A stretch of 36,286 bases of DNA from Akkermansiaceae bacterium (GCA_903878115.1 CAIRGO010000102.1:1-36286); one strand, 5' to 3'; shown: positions 25,692 to 34,728, counted from the stretch's first letter. Notes: generated by a model not told the origin, from the letters alone. Translations and numbers: made by a program.

Positions 25692-27431
25692 ATGGCCAAA
25701 TCTGATAGCAACCTTTCGACCCTAGTCCGCCTAGCGGAGAGGCCGCAGCGTTGGGAGCAACAACTCGATCCCAACATGAGCGAGGACATACTCGACATGC
25801 TGTTGGCCACCGAGCCTTTTGCGAGCATGGATCCATCACGCTTTCCCTCGGGAACTCCGCTGCGTGAGATTTTACGATTTGATACCGCCGTGCGCGCCTA
25901 TGATACTGGCGGGATTGTCATTCGGAAAGATGACTACGGTACTTCCGCTTATCTCGTTCTCGAGGGTGAGGTGGATGTAGTGATCCGGCCTGAGATTGAT
26001 CCCCGGTTACTCGGGCGCGCACCAAGTGTGAAAAAAAGTTTTCTCGGCCGCTTCGCGCAGCTATGGAACAACAACTCAGAACCCGAGGTTTGGAAAAATC
26101 CGTTGCGCCGTTCTGGGCAAAAAATGAACGACTCCTACGACAAAGATAGTGGCTCAGTTTATCTGCAAGACTACCCACGCATTGTTTCAGGATCGCAAAC
26201 GGCGACGCTCGGTGCCGGGAGTATGTTTGGCGAAATCTCAGCACTCAGTCGCATGCCACGCACTGCCACGGTAGTCGCTTCCTCGCCAAAGACCAGTTTG
26301 TTAGAATTTAGTTGGGAAGGATTGCGCGACATCATGAAATATGATCCTGCGCTCAAAGCTCGCATTGACAAAATTTACCGTGAAAACTCGCTGAAATCTT
26401 TCCTCAGCAACCATCCACTTTTCCGTCATCTTGATGAATCAAGCTACCGCGAATTGTGCGACGCCGCGCAATTGGAGACATATGGCGATTACAACTGGTC
26501 CGGTGCCTATAAGCGCCTCGCAAAGGAGGGGACCTCATCGACATCCGCCAACGAACCGATCATTACCAGAGAGGACGATTACCTTAACGGCATTCACATG
26601 ATCCGCGCTGGCTTCTGCCGCGTGAGTCGCAAATACGGCGGTGGTGAGCGCACACTCAACTACATCGGAGCGGGTAGTGTTTTCGGCTTTGAGGAAATTG
26701 CGAATCATTGGAAAAACTCCGCGCAAAGTCTTCAGTCCACCCATACGCTGCGCTCTCTAGGGTACGCTCACTTGATTTTCATTCCCACGGCCGCATTGGA
26801 AAAATATGCCAACCGCGAGTGGGCAGAAAAGCAACTCGGTAAAGCGTTCACGCCAGAAATTAATCCCTCAGATCAAAGCGAAAATGATGAGGCGCCCTCT
26901 GCTGGGCTGATGGAGTTCATGTCGGAACACCGTTTTCTCAATGGGACAAAATCCATGGTCATTGATATGGATCGCTGCACTCGTTGCGACGATTGTGTGC
27001 GTGCTTGTGCTTCTACGCATGACGGCAATCCTCGATTTCTTCGTCACGGTCCCATCATCGATAACTTGATGATCGCCAATGCTTGCATGCACTGCATCGA
27101 TCCCGTTTGCATGATCGGTTGTCCCACTGGTGCGATTCACCGCACCAGCTTTGGTGGAGAAGTTGTCATCAACCCTAGCACCTGCATCGGTTGTGGCGCC
27201 TGCGCAGCAAACTGTCCGTATGACTCCATACGAATGGTCGAAGTGCGTTCTAAAACTGGTGAGTTTCTCGTGGATGACGAATTTCAACCACTGCTCAAGG
27301 CCACGAAGTGCGACTTTTGCGTTGAGCAAACTAGCGGTCCAGCATGCTTAAATGCTTGCCCGCACGATGCTCTTAGCCGCACGAATTTAACCCGTATTAC
27401 CCCACTGACCCATTGGCTAAAAAGAAAATAG
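25692..27431 (+). CDS. cyclic-nucleotide-binding domains fused to a four-cluster [4Fe-4S] ferredoxin
   Basis: A 579-residue fusion. The first CNB domain (about 60-235) has an intact phosphate-binding cassette FGEISALSRMPRTATV (179-194) but is interrupted by a charged insertion of about 65 residues (100-165). The second (about 240-380) has the degenerate cassette GAGSVFGFEEIANHW, lacking the key Arg, so it may not bind nucleotide. The C-terminal part resembles DmsB/NrfC-type electron-transfer subunits with four Cys groups: 429/432/435/439, 465/468/473/477, 498/501/504/508 and 540/543/552/556. No signal peptide is visible, so it is cytoplasmic. It would carry electrons between the flavoprotein and the membrane cytochrome, with cAMP or another ligand possibly gating the chain; that last point is inference. 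Confidence 0.9.
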   Translation: MAKSDSNLSTLVRLAERPQRWEQQLDPNMSEDILDMLLATEPFASMDPSRFPSGTPLREILRFDTAVRAYDTGGIVIRKDDYGTSAYLVLEGEVDVVIRPEIDPRLLGRAPSVKKSFLGRFAQLWNNNSEPEVWKNPLRRSGQKMNDSYDKDSGSVYLQDYPRIVSGSQTATLGAGSMFGEISALSRMPRTATVVASSPKTSLLEFSWEGLRDIMKYDPALKARIDKIYRENSLKSFLSNHPLFRHLDESSYRELCDAAQLETYGDYNWSGAYKRLAKEGTSSTSANEPIITREDDYLNGIHMIRAGFCRVSRKYGGGERTLNYIGAGSVFGFEEIANHWKNSAQSLQSTHTLRSLGYAHLIFIPTAALEKYANREWAEKQLGKAFTPEINPSDQSENDEAPSAGLMEFMSEHRFLNGTKSMVIDMDRCTRCDDCVRACASTHDGNPRFLRHGPIIDNLMIANACMHCIDPVCMIGCPTGAIHRTSFGGEVVINPSTCIGCGACAANCPYDSIRMVEVRSKTGEFLVDDEFQPLLKATKCDFCVEQTSGPACLNACPHDALSRTNLTRITPLTHWLKRK

Positions 27432-28249
27432 AAATCGTCCGCCGCCGAGTTGCGGGCATCGTTTTGACCACCTTGTTGGTGGTGGGCTTATTCGTGTTCT
27501 ACACAAAAATTTCTTTGCTCTATCCGCGCCATCCCTACGTGAGTGGTTGGGTATTTTTTGGGGTGATGCTTTTTCTAACATTTTTCAATCTACGAAAAAA
27601 AGTTCCATTTCTTCGGCTAGGTAGTACTGTTTTCTGGCTCCAACTTCATATCTATATCGGGATTCTTTCAGGAGCGCTTTTTTTGGCGCACAGTGGTTTT
27701 TCTTGGCCGCATGGTTTGTTGAATCAGATCATCGCCACATGCTTTATCATTGTCTTTGTGACGGGAGTCATCGGACTATGGATTAGCAGAGTATTTCCCA
27801 AAAGACTAACCGTTGCAGGTTTTGAAACACCATTTGAACGCATCCCGCATGTCCGCAATCATCTCCGTAAAGAAGCAGAAGCACTCGTGCTTGCAGGTGT
27901 GGATGGTCAAACTTCACCGGTCATCGCCGATTTTTATACGAAAAAACTGGGCCGATTCTTCACGAGGCATGAGAACTTCCTAGCGCATTTGCAGCGCTCG
28001 CGCACCCCACAAGCGTCTCACATTTCTCAGTTCGATGAACTCGAAAGATACGCCAAGAAAAACGAACAAGAACTCTTGAGTAAACTCGCCGATCTCGTTG
28101 AGCAAAAGCACCTGCTCGATTATCAATACACCTTGCAACTCAGCCTCCGAGTTTGGCTTTTTGCGCACATCCCGCTAAGTTATTCTCTACTCATCCTTAG
28201 CGTGATGCACATCATCATCGTTTATTCATTTTCAGCATCCGCCCCATGA
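27413..28249 (+). CDS. membrane protein with cytochrome-b-like di-haem signature
   Basis: A 278-residue membrane protein starting at a TTG that overlaps the preceding gene by 19 nt. Five helices are likely: about 12-30, 43-60, 71-93, 102-124 and 245-272. Helix 3 has H79 and H93, helix 5 has H252 and H266; each pair is 14 residues apart, the spacing that ligates two stacked b haems in the cytochrome b of bc1 complexes. Between helices 4 and 5 lies a soluble loop of about 120 residues rich in Lys/Glu/Gln. I do not recognise a named family. As third gene of the module it is the obvious membrane partner for the flavoprotein and Fe-S protein, passing electrons to or from the quinone pool. Confidence 0.82.
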   Translation: MAKKKIEIVRRRVAGIVLTTLLVVGLFVFYTKISLLYPRHPYVSGWVFFGVMLFLTFFNLRKKVPFLRLGSTVFWLQLHIYIGILSGALFLAHSGFSWPHGLLNQIIATCFIIVFVTGVIGLWISRVFPKRLTVAGFETPFERIPHVRNHLRKEAEALVLAGVDGQTSPVIADFYTKKLGRFFTRHENFLAHLQRSRTPQASHISQFDELERYAKKNEQELLSKLADLVEQKHLLDYQYTLQLSLRVWLFAHIPLSYSLLILSVMHIIIVYSFSASAP

Positions 28250-28305
28250 AAAATCAGCAAGCACCGCATGCTCATCAAGCAACTAAAAAACCATCTAGCG
28301 ATTGA
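28246..28305 (+). pseudogene. 19-codon frame ATGA-coupled to the cytochrome gene, probable truncated gene
   Basis: An ATG at 28246 overlaps the stop of the previous gene as ATGA, the usual sign of a coupled next gene, but the frame ends after MKNQQAPHAHQATKKPSSD. Base composition becomes clearly more GC-rich soon after. This could be the 5' remnant of a fourth gene of the redox module lost when the downstream block arrived, a genuine micropeptide, or a chance overlap. Nothing homologous to a known gene follows in the same frame. Confidence 0.3.
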
Positions 28306-28363
28306 TCAACGATATAAAAATCCTGCTATTGTGACAATGCGTTGACTCAGTAGAGGCCTTGGC

Positions 28364-28390
28364 TGAGCATCGGGTGATTGCTCATATAAT
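28364..28390 (+). promoter_or_regulatory. -10 box with adjacent inverted repeat upstream of ECF sigma gene
   Basis: A perfect TATAAT at 28385-28390 directly follows the inverted repeat TGAGCA (28364-28369), 9 nt, TGCTCA (28379-28384). No convincing -35 lies at 16-18 nt, so the promoter may need an activator at the dyad, or the dyad may be an operator. The distance to the ATG at 28450 is about 60 nt, so this transcript has a leader. Confidence 0.4.
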
Positions 28391-28449
28391 GGGCCGCATT
28401 TCGATTTTTCAACATTCTTGTAACAATCGCTCCGTCTTTGGGAGAATAT

Positions 28450-28986
28450 ATGAAAATGCTCACTACCGAACAACAGGAACAGTTTACCCAACTCTGGACG
28501 CAAGCTCAGTCCACGGTGGCGTGTTTTGTTCACGCCAGCATTCAGGATCGTGGGCATGCGGAGGATCTGATCCAAGAAATCGCGATGATCCTGCTGCGCA
28601 AATTCACCGACTATGACACAACCAAGCCCTTCCTGCCGTGGGCGATGGGAGTGGCAAAATTCGCCATACTCGGCAGCAAAAGGGACTTTGCGCGATCACG
28701 CTTGGTGTTCGATGAATCGTTGCTGGAACGCATTTCACAGACGATGCTCGATGTCGCGCCAGCCCAACGGGAGGAGGCTGCGTTTCTCGACACCTGCCTC
28801 ACAAAACTCGCCCCTAAGGCTCGCAAAATGGTCCGGCTACGCTACTACGATTCGCTGGATTTGGCGGAGATCGCCCGCGTGCTTGGAATCAGTGAAGTGG
28901 CGACACGCGTCGGATTGTTGCGCATTCGCGAACAATTGCGCAAGTGCATTGAGAACCAATACCAACGAGAAAGGAGTCACCCATGA
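28450..28986 (+). CDS. ECF-type RNA polymerase sigma factor
   Basis: A 178-residue sigma70-family factor of the ECF kind found in PVC bacteria next to FecR-domain genes. Region 2 contains GHAEDLIQEIAMILLRKFTD and PFLPWAMGVAKFAIL; region 4 contains LAPKARKMVRLRYYDSLDLA and EIARVLGISEVATRVGLLRI, a normal helix-turn-helix. The frame is open from a TTG at 28438, but the ATG at 28450 follows GGGAG at good spacing and is chosen. Its stop overlaps the FecR-protein start (ATGA). It probably directs transcription of the downstream polysaccharide genes under control of the FecR protein. Confidence 0.93.
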   Translation: MKMLTTEQQEQFTQLWTQAQSTVACFVHASIQDRGHAEDLIQEIAMILLRKFTDYDTTKPFLPWAMGVAKFAILGSKRDFARSRLVFDESLLERISQTMLDVAPAQREEAAFLDTCLTKLAPKARKMVRLRYYDSLDLAEIARVLGISEVATRVGLLRIREQLRKCIENQYQRERSHP

Positions 28987-30278
28987 ACCGTTTTGACGAA
29001 CTGTGCTCCCGCTACTATGAGAACAATCTGAACGAAAGTGAGTCCACTGAACTCCGCGAGTTGCTGGCTGGCAGTCCCGAAATCTTAAGGGAGTTTGTGA
29101 TCACAGGCATCCGTGAAGAACAGCTCAGAGCCGCCCTGCGCAGCAGTTCCGCGCTCGAGGAAGCCCTCCCGTTCGTCGATGCGCGGACGCGATCGAACAA
29201 ACGGCGAATGATCTGGCTCACCGCGGCCGCTGTCATCGCGATTTCGTTTGCGACATGGGCTCACATGACCCGGGGCGTCGCAGTGGAAGTGCTCGCCTCC
29301 CGAGAAGCGAACATCTCTCACGGCAGCCTCTCGCCCAGCCTCGGCAGCCGCAGCCGCGTGCGCGATCTCACGATCGATACAGGGCTGCTCAGTTTGCGAT
29401 TGGCCAACAACGTTTCCATCGAACTGTTAGCCCCGGCGCAACTGCGCTTCATCGATCCGATGCATGTCCAGATTCTCTCGGGAAAAGCCACGGTCGATGT
29501 CGGCGAGCACGGCAAGGGATTTATCCTAGACACGCCGCAGACCCGGGTGGTTGACCTCGGCACCCGATTCGGTGTGGATGCCTCCTCTGCGGATTCCACT
29601 GGCGTGGTGGTCATCGAAGGCAGCGTAGAACTGCACTCGAAGGAGGGCAAAGTAAACCATCTCACCGAGGGCGAAGGAGCCGTGGTCAACATCTCCGGCA
29701 CCATCGGCAAACTGGATCAAGCACGATTCAATCCCCGCACTGGACAGTGGAGTACGCGCGCGCTGTATGACGGCAGCTCGCTCATCCGCTCGGTGCGCAA
29801 CAATCAAAAGGACCAATCCGTCTATCACATCGTTGCAGGTGGGTTGGTCGAGTCCGTACCAGCGCATCACAATCGCAATGCCCGCTGGGTGAGTCTACCC
29901 GAAAAACCCATCCCTGCTTGGTTGCTCGGCGCGGATCTGGTCTTACCCGCCCACACCCATCGTGACCGCAAAAATCTTCGTGTCACCGTCACCGTGGCAC
30001 CGCGCACAGCGCTTTTCGTGTTTCAGCGTCGGACCCAACCGCCGCCGTCGTGGCTAGTCGAGGGCTTTGTCCCGACCGGTGAAAAAATTGGCAAGGTCAG
30101 CATCGAGAAAGATCGCGAGAACAAACCCGTTTCGTTCGAGATCTGGCGTCGGGATATGCCGGAAGGCGGCGAGGTAATTCTCGGCCCGGCGGCGCGTCCG
30201 GAGTTGTTCAATGCCAGCACGATCCTCTACGGCATCGCCGCCTTTCCCATCGAAAAAGCCCCTTCCTCTTCTCACTAA
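28983..30278 (+). CDS. FecR-domain transmembrane protein, putative anti-sigma factor
   Basis: A 431-residue protein with a short cytoplasmic N-terminal domain (1-72, RYYENNLNESESTELRELLA, the zinc-less anti-sigma-like helical segment), one membrane helix (about 75-92, MIWLTAAAVIAISFATWAH) and an exported FecR domain (about 110-240, including QTRVVDLGTRFGVDA and VVVIEGSVELHSKEG). The remaining 190 residues are beta-rich and unassigned; relatives often carry a LamG/concanavalin-like domain there. A strong Shine-Dalgarno (AAAGGAG) precedes the ATG. Translational coupling to the sigma gene supports a sigma/anti-sigma pair. The extracellular part may sense glycan or envelope signals. Confidence 0.88.
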   Translation: MNRFDELCSRYYENNLNESESTELRELLAGSPEILREFVITGIREEQLRAALRSSSALEEALPFVDARTRSNKRRMIWLTAAAVIAISFATWAHMTRGVAVEVLASREANISHGSLSPSLGSRSRVRDLTIDTGLLSLRLANNVSIELLAPAQLRFIDPMHVQILSGKATVDVGEHGKGFILDTPQTRVVDLGTRFGVDASSADSTGVVVIEGSVELHSKEGKVNHLTEGEGAVVNISGTIGKLDQARFNPRTGQWSTRALYDGSSLIRSVRNNQKDQSVYHIVAGGLVESVPAHHNRNARWVSLPEKPIPAWLLGADLVLPAHTHRDRKNLRVTVTVAPRTALFVFQRRTQPPPSWLVEGFVPTGEKIGKVSIEKDRENKPVSFEIWRRDMPEGGEVILGPAARPELFNASTILYGIAAFPIEKAPSSSH

Positions 30279-30311
30279 CGGATTTACCATCAAAGCACCC
30301 CAAAACCCATC

Positions 30312-33300
30312 ATGCTTCTCAAAACCCTCATCCTTCCGCTGATCCTGCTGGCGCTTGCACTTTGCGGCGGCACCGTGGCATCCGCTGAGGACTTCTACGT
30401 CGATCCTGTTTCCGGAAATAATGCGAACAACGGCACGTCGTCTACCACTGCTTTCAAGACTATAGAGAAAGCCCGCCAGGCGGTGGATTTGATCAATGGC
30501 AGTATGACGGAGGACATCACCGTCCATCTGCGCGGCGGTATTCACCGCCTTTCCTCCACGCTGACGCTGGGCCCGGGGGATTCGGGAACGAATGGCTTTA
30601 CTGTAATCTACCGGAATTACGGCAGCGAAGTCCCCGTCCTCCACGGCGGCGTGGATCTCTCAGGCGGCTGGGTGCTTCATGATGCGGTGAAAAACATCTT
30701 CAAGAAAACCGGAGTCACTACGCAGTTCCGGCAACTGACAGTGAATGCCTCCTCTACCATTAGGGCGAGAACGCCGAATCAAACCAATGCGGAAACGCTC
30801 GGCCCGTATCTCACCATGGTCGGAATCGACGCCGCGGCCCAAGAGGCGATCGTCCCTCGGGCACCCATCGAAGGCTGGAGAAGTGTCGCCGGCCTCGCCA
30901 ACGTGGAAGTGGTCATGCACCCGCACTGGTACCAATACCGCGGGAGAATCGACCCCGATGCTTCTTATCAAAATGCGACACAGGTCCGTTTCAAATTCCA
31001 ATCGCCGGAGAACGGTTCGATTTTTGCAAAAGGCGACAGTTTCTGGGATAGCGCTACCTATCCTGTTCCTTACTTTGTCGAGAACTCGATCGATTTTCTC
31101 GATGCCGAGGGCGAATGGTTCCTTGATACCGCCGCCGACACCCTCTACTACAAGCCGCGTCCGGGTGAATACATGCCCACCGCCACCATCGAAGTGCCAG
31201 TGCTGGAAAGGCTGATCCAGATCTCCGGCGCATCCTCCAGCAACAAGGTGCGCAATGTCCGCTTCGAAGGGCTTTCCTTTACTCAGACTGGCTGGAATGG
31301 CCCCAGCACCAAAGGCTCCGCCATGACGCAGGGTTCTAGGGAACTTGTCCAACCCTATGCCAAACATGGAGCGATCACGGTGCAGTATTCCGATAATATC
31401 GATATCGCTTTCTGCAAATTCCGCTTTCTCGGCTTCACCGCCATTTCCTATGTGAAGGGAGTCACGGGCGGCTCCATCCGCAATTGCGATTTCCGCTGGC
31501 TCTCCGGGAACGGCATTGTGATTCATGACGATGGCACTCAGAGCCCGGCCGCAGGCGAGGAGTGCCAGAACATCCGGATCGTCAACAACGGCATTTATCG
31601 GTTCGGCCAGCAATACAGCAACGGCATCGGCATCGTCTGTTATTTTGTGAAACGCATGCTCATCGCGGACAATGAAATCTGCTACGGCCCCTACATGGGC
31701 ACCCAGACGGGAGGGCAGACCGGTGGCCACGAGGAAGCGGGCATGAAGGACAATATCCTGAGAAACAATTACGTGCACCACGTGATGCAGTTCCACGATG
31801 ACGGCGCGGCGTTTTACACGCTGGGCCGCCAGCAAGGGACGCATGTAGTGGACAACTGGGCGGACTCGATCCAGTGGGCCCAGCTGACAGGTGCTTACCC
31901 AGTGGCCGGAATCTATGCCGACAACTACTCGGAATTCATCACCTACGAACGCAACGCCAGCTCGAATTGCTCCGACGACATCAACCAGAATATCGGCGGC
32001 GGCGTGCAGAACATTCGCTTGATCAACAACTACAACACGGCGGAGCCGACCATCACCCAATATGCGGGTCGCAAGGAAAACTATGTCTGGCCCACCAAGA
32101 TCGAGGCTGAAGGCATGACGATCACCGGAGGAAGCTCCGAGTCAGGAGCGTCAGCCTATTCCAATGATGCGGGCATCACTTTCAGCGCTGCTGGAAATCT
32201 CAGCACTACCTTTGCCGGTGCGGCCGGAACCTATAACCTCCACGCAGCTTATGTCACCGGGTCCAGCGCCGCGGCGAGCTATGTGCTGCGCGTGAACGGA
32301 ACGAGTGTTGATTCGTGGTCGGCAGAGCTGACCCCAGCAGGCACAGGACTTCAAATCCGCCATCGGATCAAGCGTGCGGTCACGCTGCCAGCCGGAGCTG
32401 TGATCCGGCTCGATGTCTCACCCGTTTCCGGCACTCCTGCCAAGGTCGATTACGTGGAAGTCTATGGCAGACAACTCGCAGCACCACTCGCACCCGAAAG
32501 CCTCACGGCGAACGCTGTTTCCGCCACGAAAATCGCGCTGGCTTGGGAGGGCTGGACGGGAGAGGCCACGCCTGTCAACTATACCATCTCCCGGGCGACA
32601 TCCTTAGCGGGTCCGTTCACCAACGTCGTGACGGGAATCACCAGCACAACCTGGATGGACTCGCACTTGGTGCAAGATACTGCGTATTTCTACAGAGTCA
32701 CCATGACCACGGCCCTGGGCACGAGCCCTGTCAGCCAGACCGTGAGTGCCACGCCGCTTGCATTTTCCGGCACGACCACGCTGGAAGCCAGCGCGGATGC
32801 CTTTGTGCGGGCGGGCAACGACGGCACAACCAACTTCGCCGCAACCAACTTCGGCACTTTGTCGACACTTGTCGTCAAAAATTCCGCCACTGCCATCACT
32901 CAACGGAAGTCATACGTTCGCTTCGATCTCACCGGTCAAGACATACACGTCACGCCGAACGCGTCACTGCAGTTCGCCGTCTCTAGTGCTTGGGTTGATG
33001 CGACGCCGTTGCAGGTCTATGGATTGAAAAATGCAGATGCAGGGGAATCCTGGGGTGAAAGTACCATCACATGGAACAATGCACCGGCCAACACCACAAG
33101 CTCAGGAGATGGACTCGTCAGCAGTCGGGTGACGCTGCTCGGCACGCTTGCCGTCACCGGAGCTCAGCCATTGGGACAAGTGCTGGAGCTGCGGTCCGCA
33201 GCTCTGGATGCCTTTCTTTTGGCGGATACCGACAACAAGGTGACATTTATTCTGACCCGCGCCAGCACCCTGGCCGGCAACTCCATCGTCGCCTCCAAGG

Positions 33301-34694
33301 AAGACACCACCTTCGCCGCTCCGGCACTGGAATTTGACAGAAGCGTGCCCGCCTTCATCGAGGTCAATGCCAGCACCCAGCGATACCAAGACCCCGCATC
33401 GCTGACTCATACCATTTCCACCTTCACCGTCCCCAGCGGCAGCTACCGCAAGCTGGTGCTGACCGCCAGTTGGGAACAAGGGAGTCCGGCGGGCATCAGC
33501 GCGACTTGGAACGGAAGCCAGAATTTCACGACGGCGGTGAAATCAGCATCCGGTAGAAACGCAGCCATCCTCTACCTCGACGATCCGACCCCGGGCACCG
33601 GCAACATCGTCGTGACTTTTTCTGCGACCACCCAGTCACGCGCCGGCGTGCTGAGCTTGGTGGGCGCCGCGCGTGGAGTCGCGAGAACTTCGACCTCCTC
33701 CGGCGTTTCCGGTAGCTTGATCGTCCCGGTCAATGAGTGCCTCGTGACTGGCGTTTACACGTCCAACGGGGTACCCACGATCACCGGTCCTTTCGCCAGC
33801 GCCCTCCATAACGGCGATTCGGGTTCGTCCGCTGGCAACGCGGGTTACCAGATCGTCCCAACAGCGGGCTCCGCCAATTACACCTGGACGGTCAATGCCC
33901 CTTCGGCCGACAACAACGCTCTCGCAGCCTTCGCGCCGGCGGCTGCCGCACCTGTCATCACCACCACCAATCCGGCGGACAATGCTACCGATGTGCCTGT
34001 CGCTGCCAACCTCATCGCAACCTTCAGCGAGCCCGTGGTAAAGGGAACCGGCACGATCACGCTCAAGAGAAGCTCCGACAACAGCACGGTCGAGAGCTTC
34101 AACATCGCCACTTCTCCCGCGCTCACCATCAGCGGACAAACCCTGACCATCAATCCGACTAACGACCTCAGTCCGGGAGTGAGTTATAATGTCCTGATCG
34201 ACTCCACCGCGATCGTCGATAGTTCCGGCGGCCATGCCTTCGCTGGTATTTCCAGCATCACCGCATGGAACTTCACCACCGCACTCCCCACCTTCTCCAG
34301 TTGGATATCCAACCCCAGCTTCGGGCTTGCCGTTGCCGACCGAGATCTCTCCGACGATCCCGATGGCGATGGCATTCAAAACGGCGTGGAAAACTTCTTT
34401 GGCACCAACCCAAGTGCGTATACGCAAGGACTGATCGCGGGAAGCAAAAGCGGCAATACCTTCACCTTCACCCACCCGCAGAATGCAAGTCCTGCCAGCG
34501 ACCTCACCTCAAACTACCGCTGGTCCACCGATTTCGCCACCTTTCAACTCAGCGGCGTGACCAGCGGCGGAACCACCGTGACCTTCACCACCCAGGCGAA
34601 CACACCCTCCCCTGGTTTCACCCGCGTCACCGCCACGGCCACCGGCACGATTCCCGTCCGTCTTTTTGTCGATGTCAGAGTGACGGGACCTTGA
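30312..34694 (+). CDS. large secreted right-handed beta-helix enzyme, GH141-like, with accessory domains
   Basis: A 1460-residue exported protein. Signal peptide 1-25. The catalytic-type beta-helix spans about 27-590: it opens EDFYVDPVSGNNANNGTSST, then EKARQAVDLI and HLRGGIHRLSSTLTLGPGDS, with GEWFLDTAADTLYYKPRPGE and buried right-handed coils (YVHHVMQFHDDGAAFYTLG). This arrangement resembles GH141, which includes alpha-L-fucosidases and xylanases; activity is not proven here. Accessory parts: CBM35/6-like (about 595-720), fibronectin III (about 723-815), DNRLRE-like (about 820-1010, ASADAFVRAGNDG and SYVRFDLTG), an unassigned jelly-roll-like region, an SbsA/Big_5 Ig-like domain (about 1213-1325), and a C-terminal Ca2+ loop (DDPDGDGIQNGVENFFGTNP) with a beta tail typical of exported verrucomicrobial proteins. 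Between a sigma/FecR pair and a sulfatase, a role on a sulfated polysaccharide is likely. Confidence 0.82.
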   Translation: MLLKTLILPLILLALALCGGTVASAEDFYVDPVSGNNANNGTSSTTAFKTIEKARQAVDLINGSMTEDITVHLRGGIHRLSSTLTLGPGDSGTNGFTVIYRNYGSEVPVLHGGVDLSGGWVLHDAVKNIFKKTGVTTQFRQLTVNASSTIRARTPNQTNAETLGPYLTMVGIDAAAQEAIVPRAPIEGWRSVAGLANVEVVMHPHWYQYRGRIDPDASYQNATQVRFKFQSPENGSIFAKGDSFWDSATYPVPYFVENSIDFLDAEGEWFLDTAADTLYYKPRPGEYMPTATIEVPVLERLIQISGASSSNKVRNVRFEGLSFTQTGWNGPSTKGSAMTQGSRELVQPYAKHGAITVQYSDNIDIAFCKFRFLGFTAISYVKGVTGGSIRNCDFRWLSGNGIVIHDDGTQSPAAGEECQNIRIVNNGIYRFGQQYSNGIGIVCYFVKRMLIADNEICYGPYMGTQTGGQTGGHEEAGMKDNILRNNYVHHVMQFHDDGAAFYTLGRQQGTHVVDNWADSIQWAQLTGAYPVAGIYADNYSEFITYERNASSNCSDDINQNIGGGVQNIRLINNYNTAEPTITQYAGRKENYVWPTKIEAEGMTITGGSSESGASAYSNDAGITFSAAGNLSTTFAGAAGTYNLHAAYVTGSSAAASYVLRVNGTSVDSWSAELTPAGTGLQIRHRIKRAVTLPAGAVIRLDVSPVSGTPAKVDYVEVYGRQLAAPLAPESLTANAVSATKIALAWEGWTGEATPVNYTISRATSLAGPFTNVVTGITSTTWMDSHLVQDTAYFYRVTMTTALGTSPVSQTVSATPLAFSGTTTLEASADAFVRAGNDGTTNFAATNFGTLSTLVVKNSATAITQRKSYVRFDLTGQDIHVTPNASLQFAVSSAWVDATPLQVYGLKNADAGESWGESTITWNNAPANTTSSGDGLVSSRVTLLGTLAVTGAQPLGQVLELRSAALDAFLLADTDNKVTFILTRASTLAGNSIVASKEDTTFAAPALEFDRSVPAFIEVNASTQRYQDPASLTHTISTFTVPSGSYRKLVLTASWEQGSPAGISATWNGSQNFTTAVKSASGRNAAILYLDDPTPGTGNIVVTFSATTQSRAGVLSLVGAARGVARTSTSSGVSGSLIVPVNECLVTGVYTSNGVPTITGPFASALHNGDSGSSAGNAGYQIVPTAGSANYTWTVNAPSADNNALAAFAPAAAAPVITTTNPADNATDVPVAANLIATFSEPVVKGTGTITLKRSSDNSTVESFNIATSPALTISGQTLTINPTNDLSPGVSYNVLIDSTAIVDSSGGHAFAGISSITAWNFTTALPTFSSWISNPSFGLAVADRDLSDDPDGDGIQNGVENFFGTNPSAYTQGLIAGSKSGNTFTFTHPQNASPASDLTSNYRWSTDFATFQLSGVTSGGTTVTFTTQANTPSPGFTRVTATATGTIPVRLFVDVRVTGP

Positions 34695-34728
34695 GCGTTC
34701 ATTCCAGTAATCACTCTTCCATCACATC

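Noticed and set aside
30660-32060. Open frame of 466 codons on the minus strand, and similar long ones at 33636-34475 and 34801-35694
   Set aside because: They are mirror frames of the beta-helix and sulfatase genes in GC-rich DNA. Their translations are low-complexity (rich in Gly, Val, Asp, Arg), show no family features, and lack a promoter or ribosome site.
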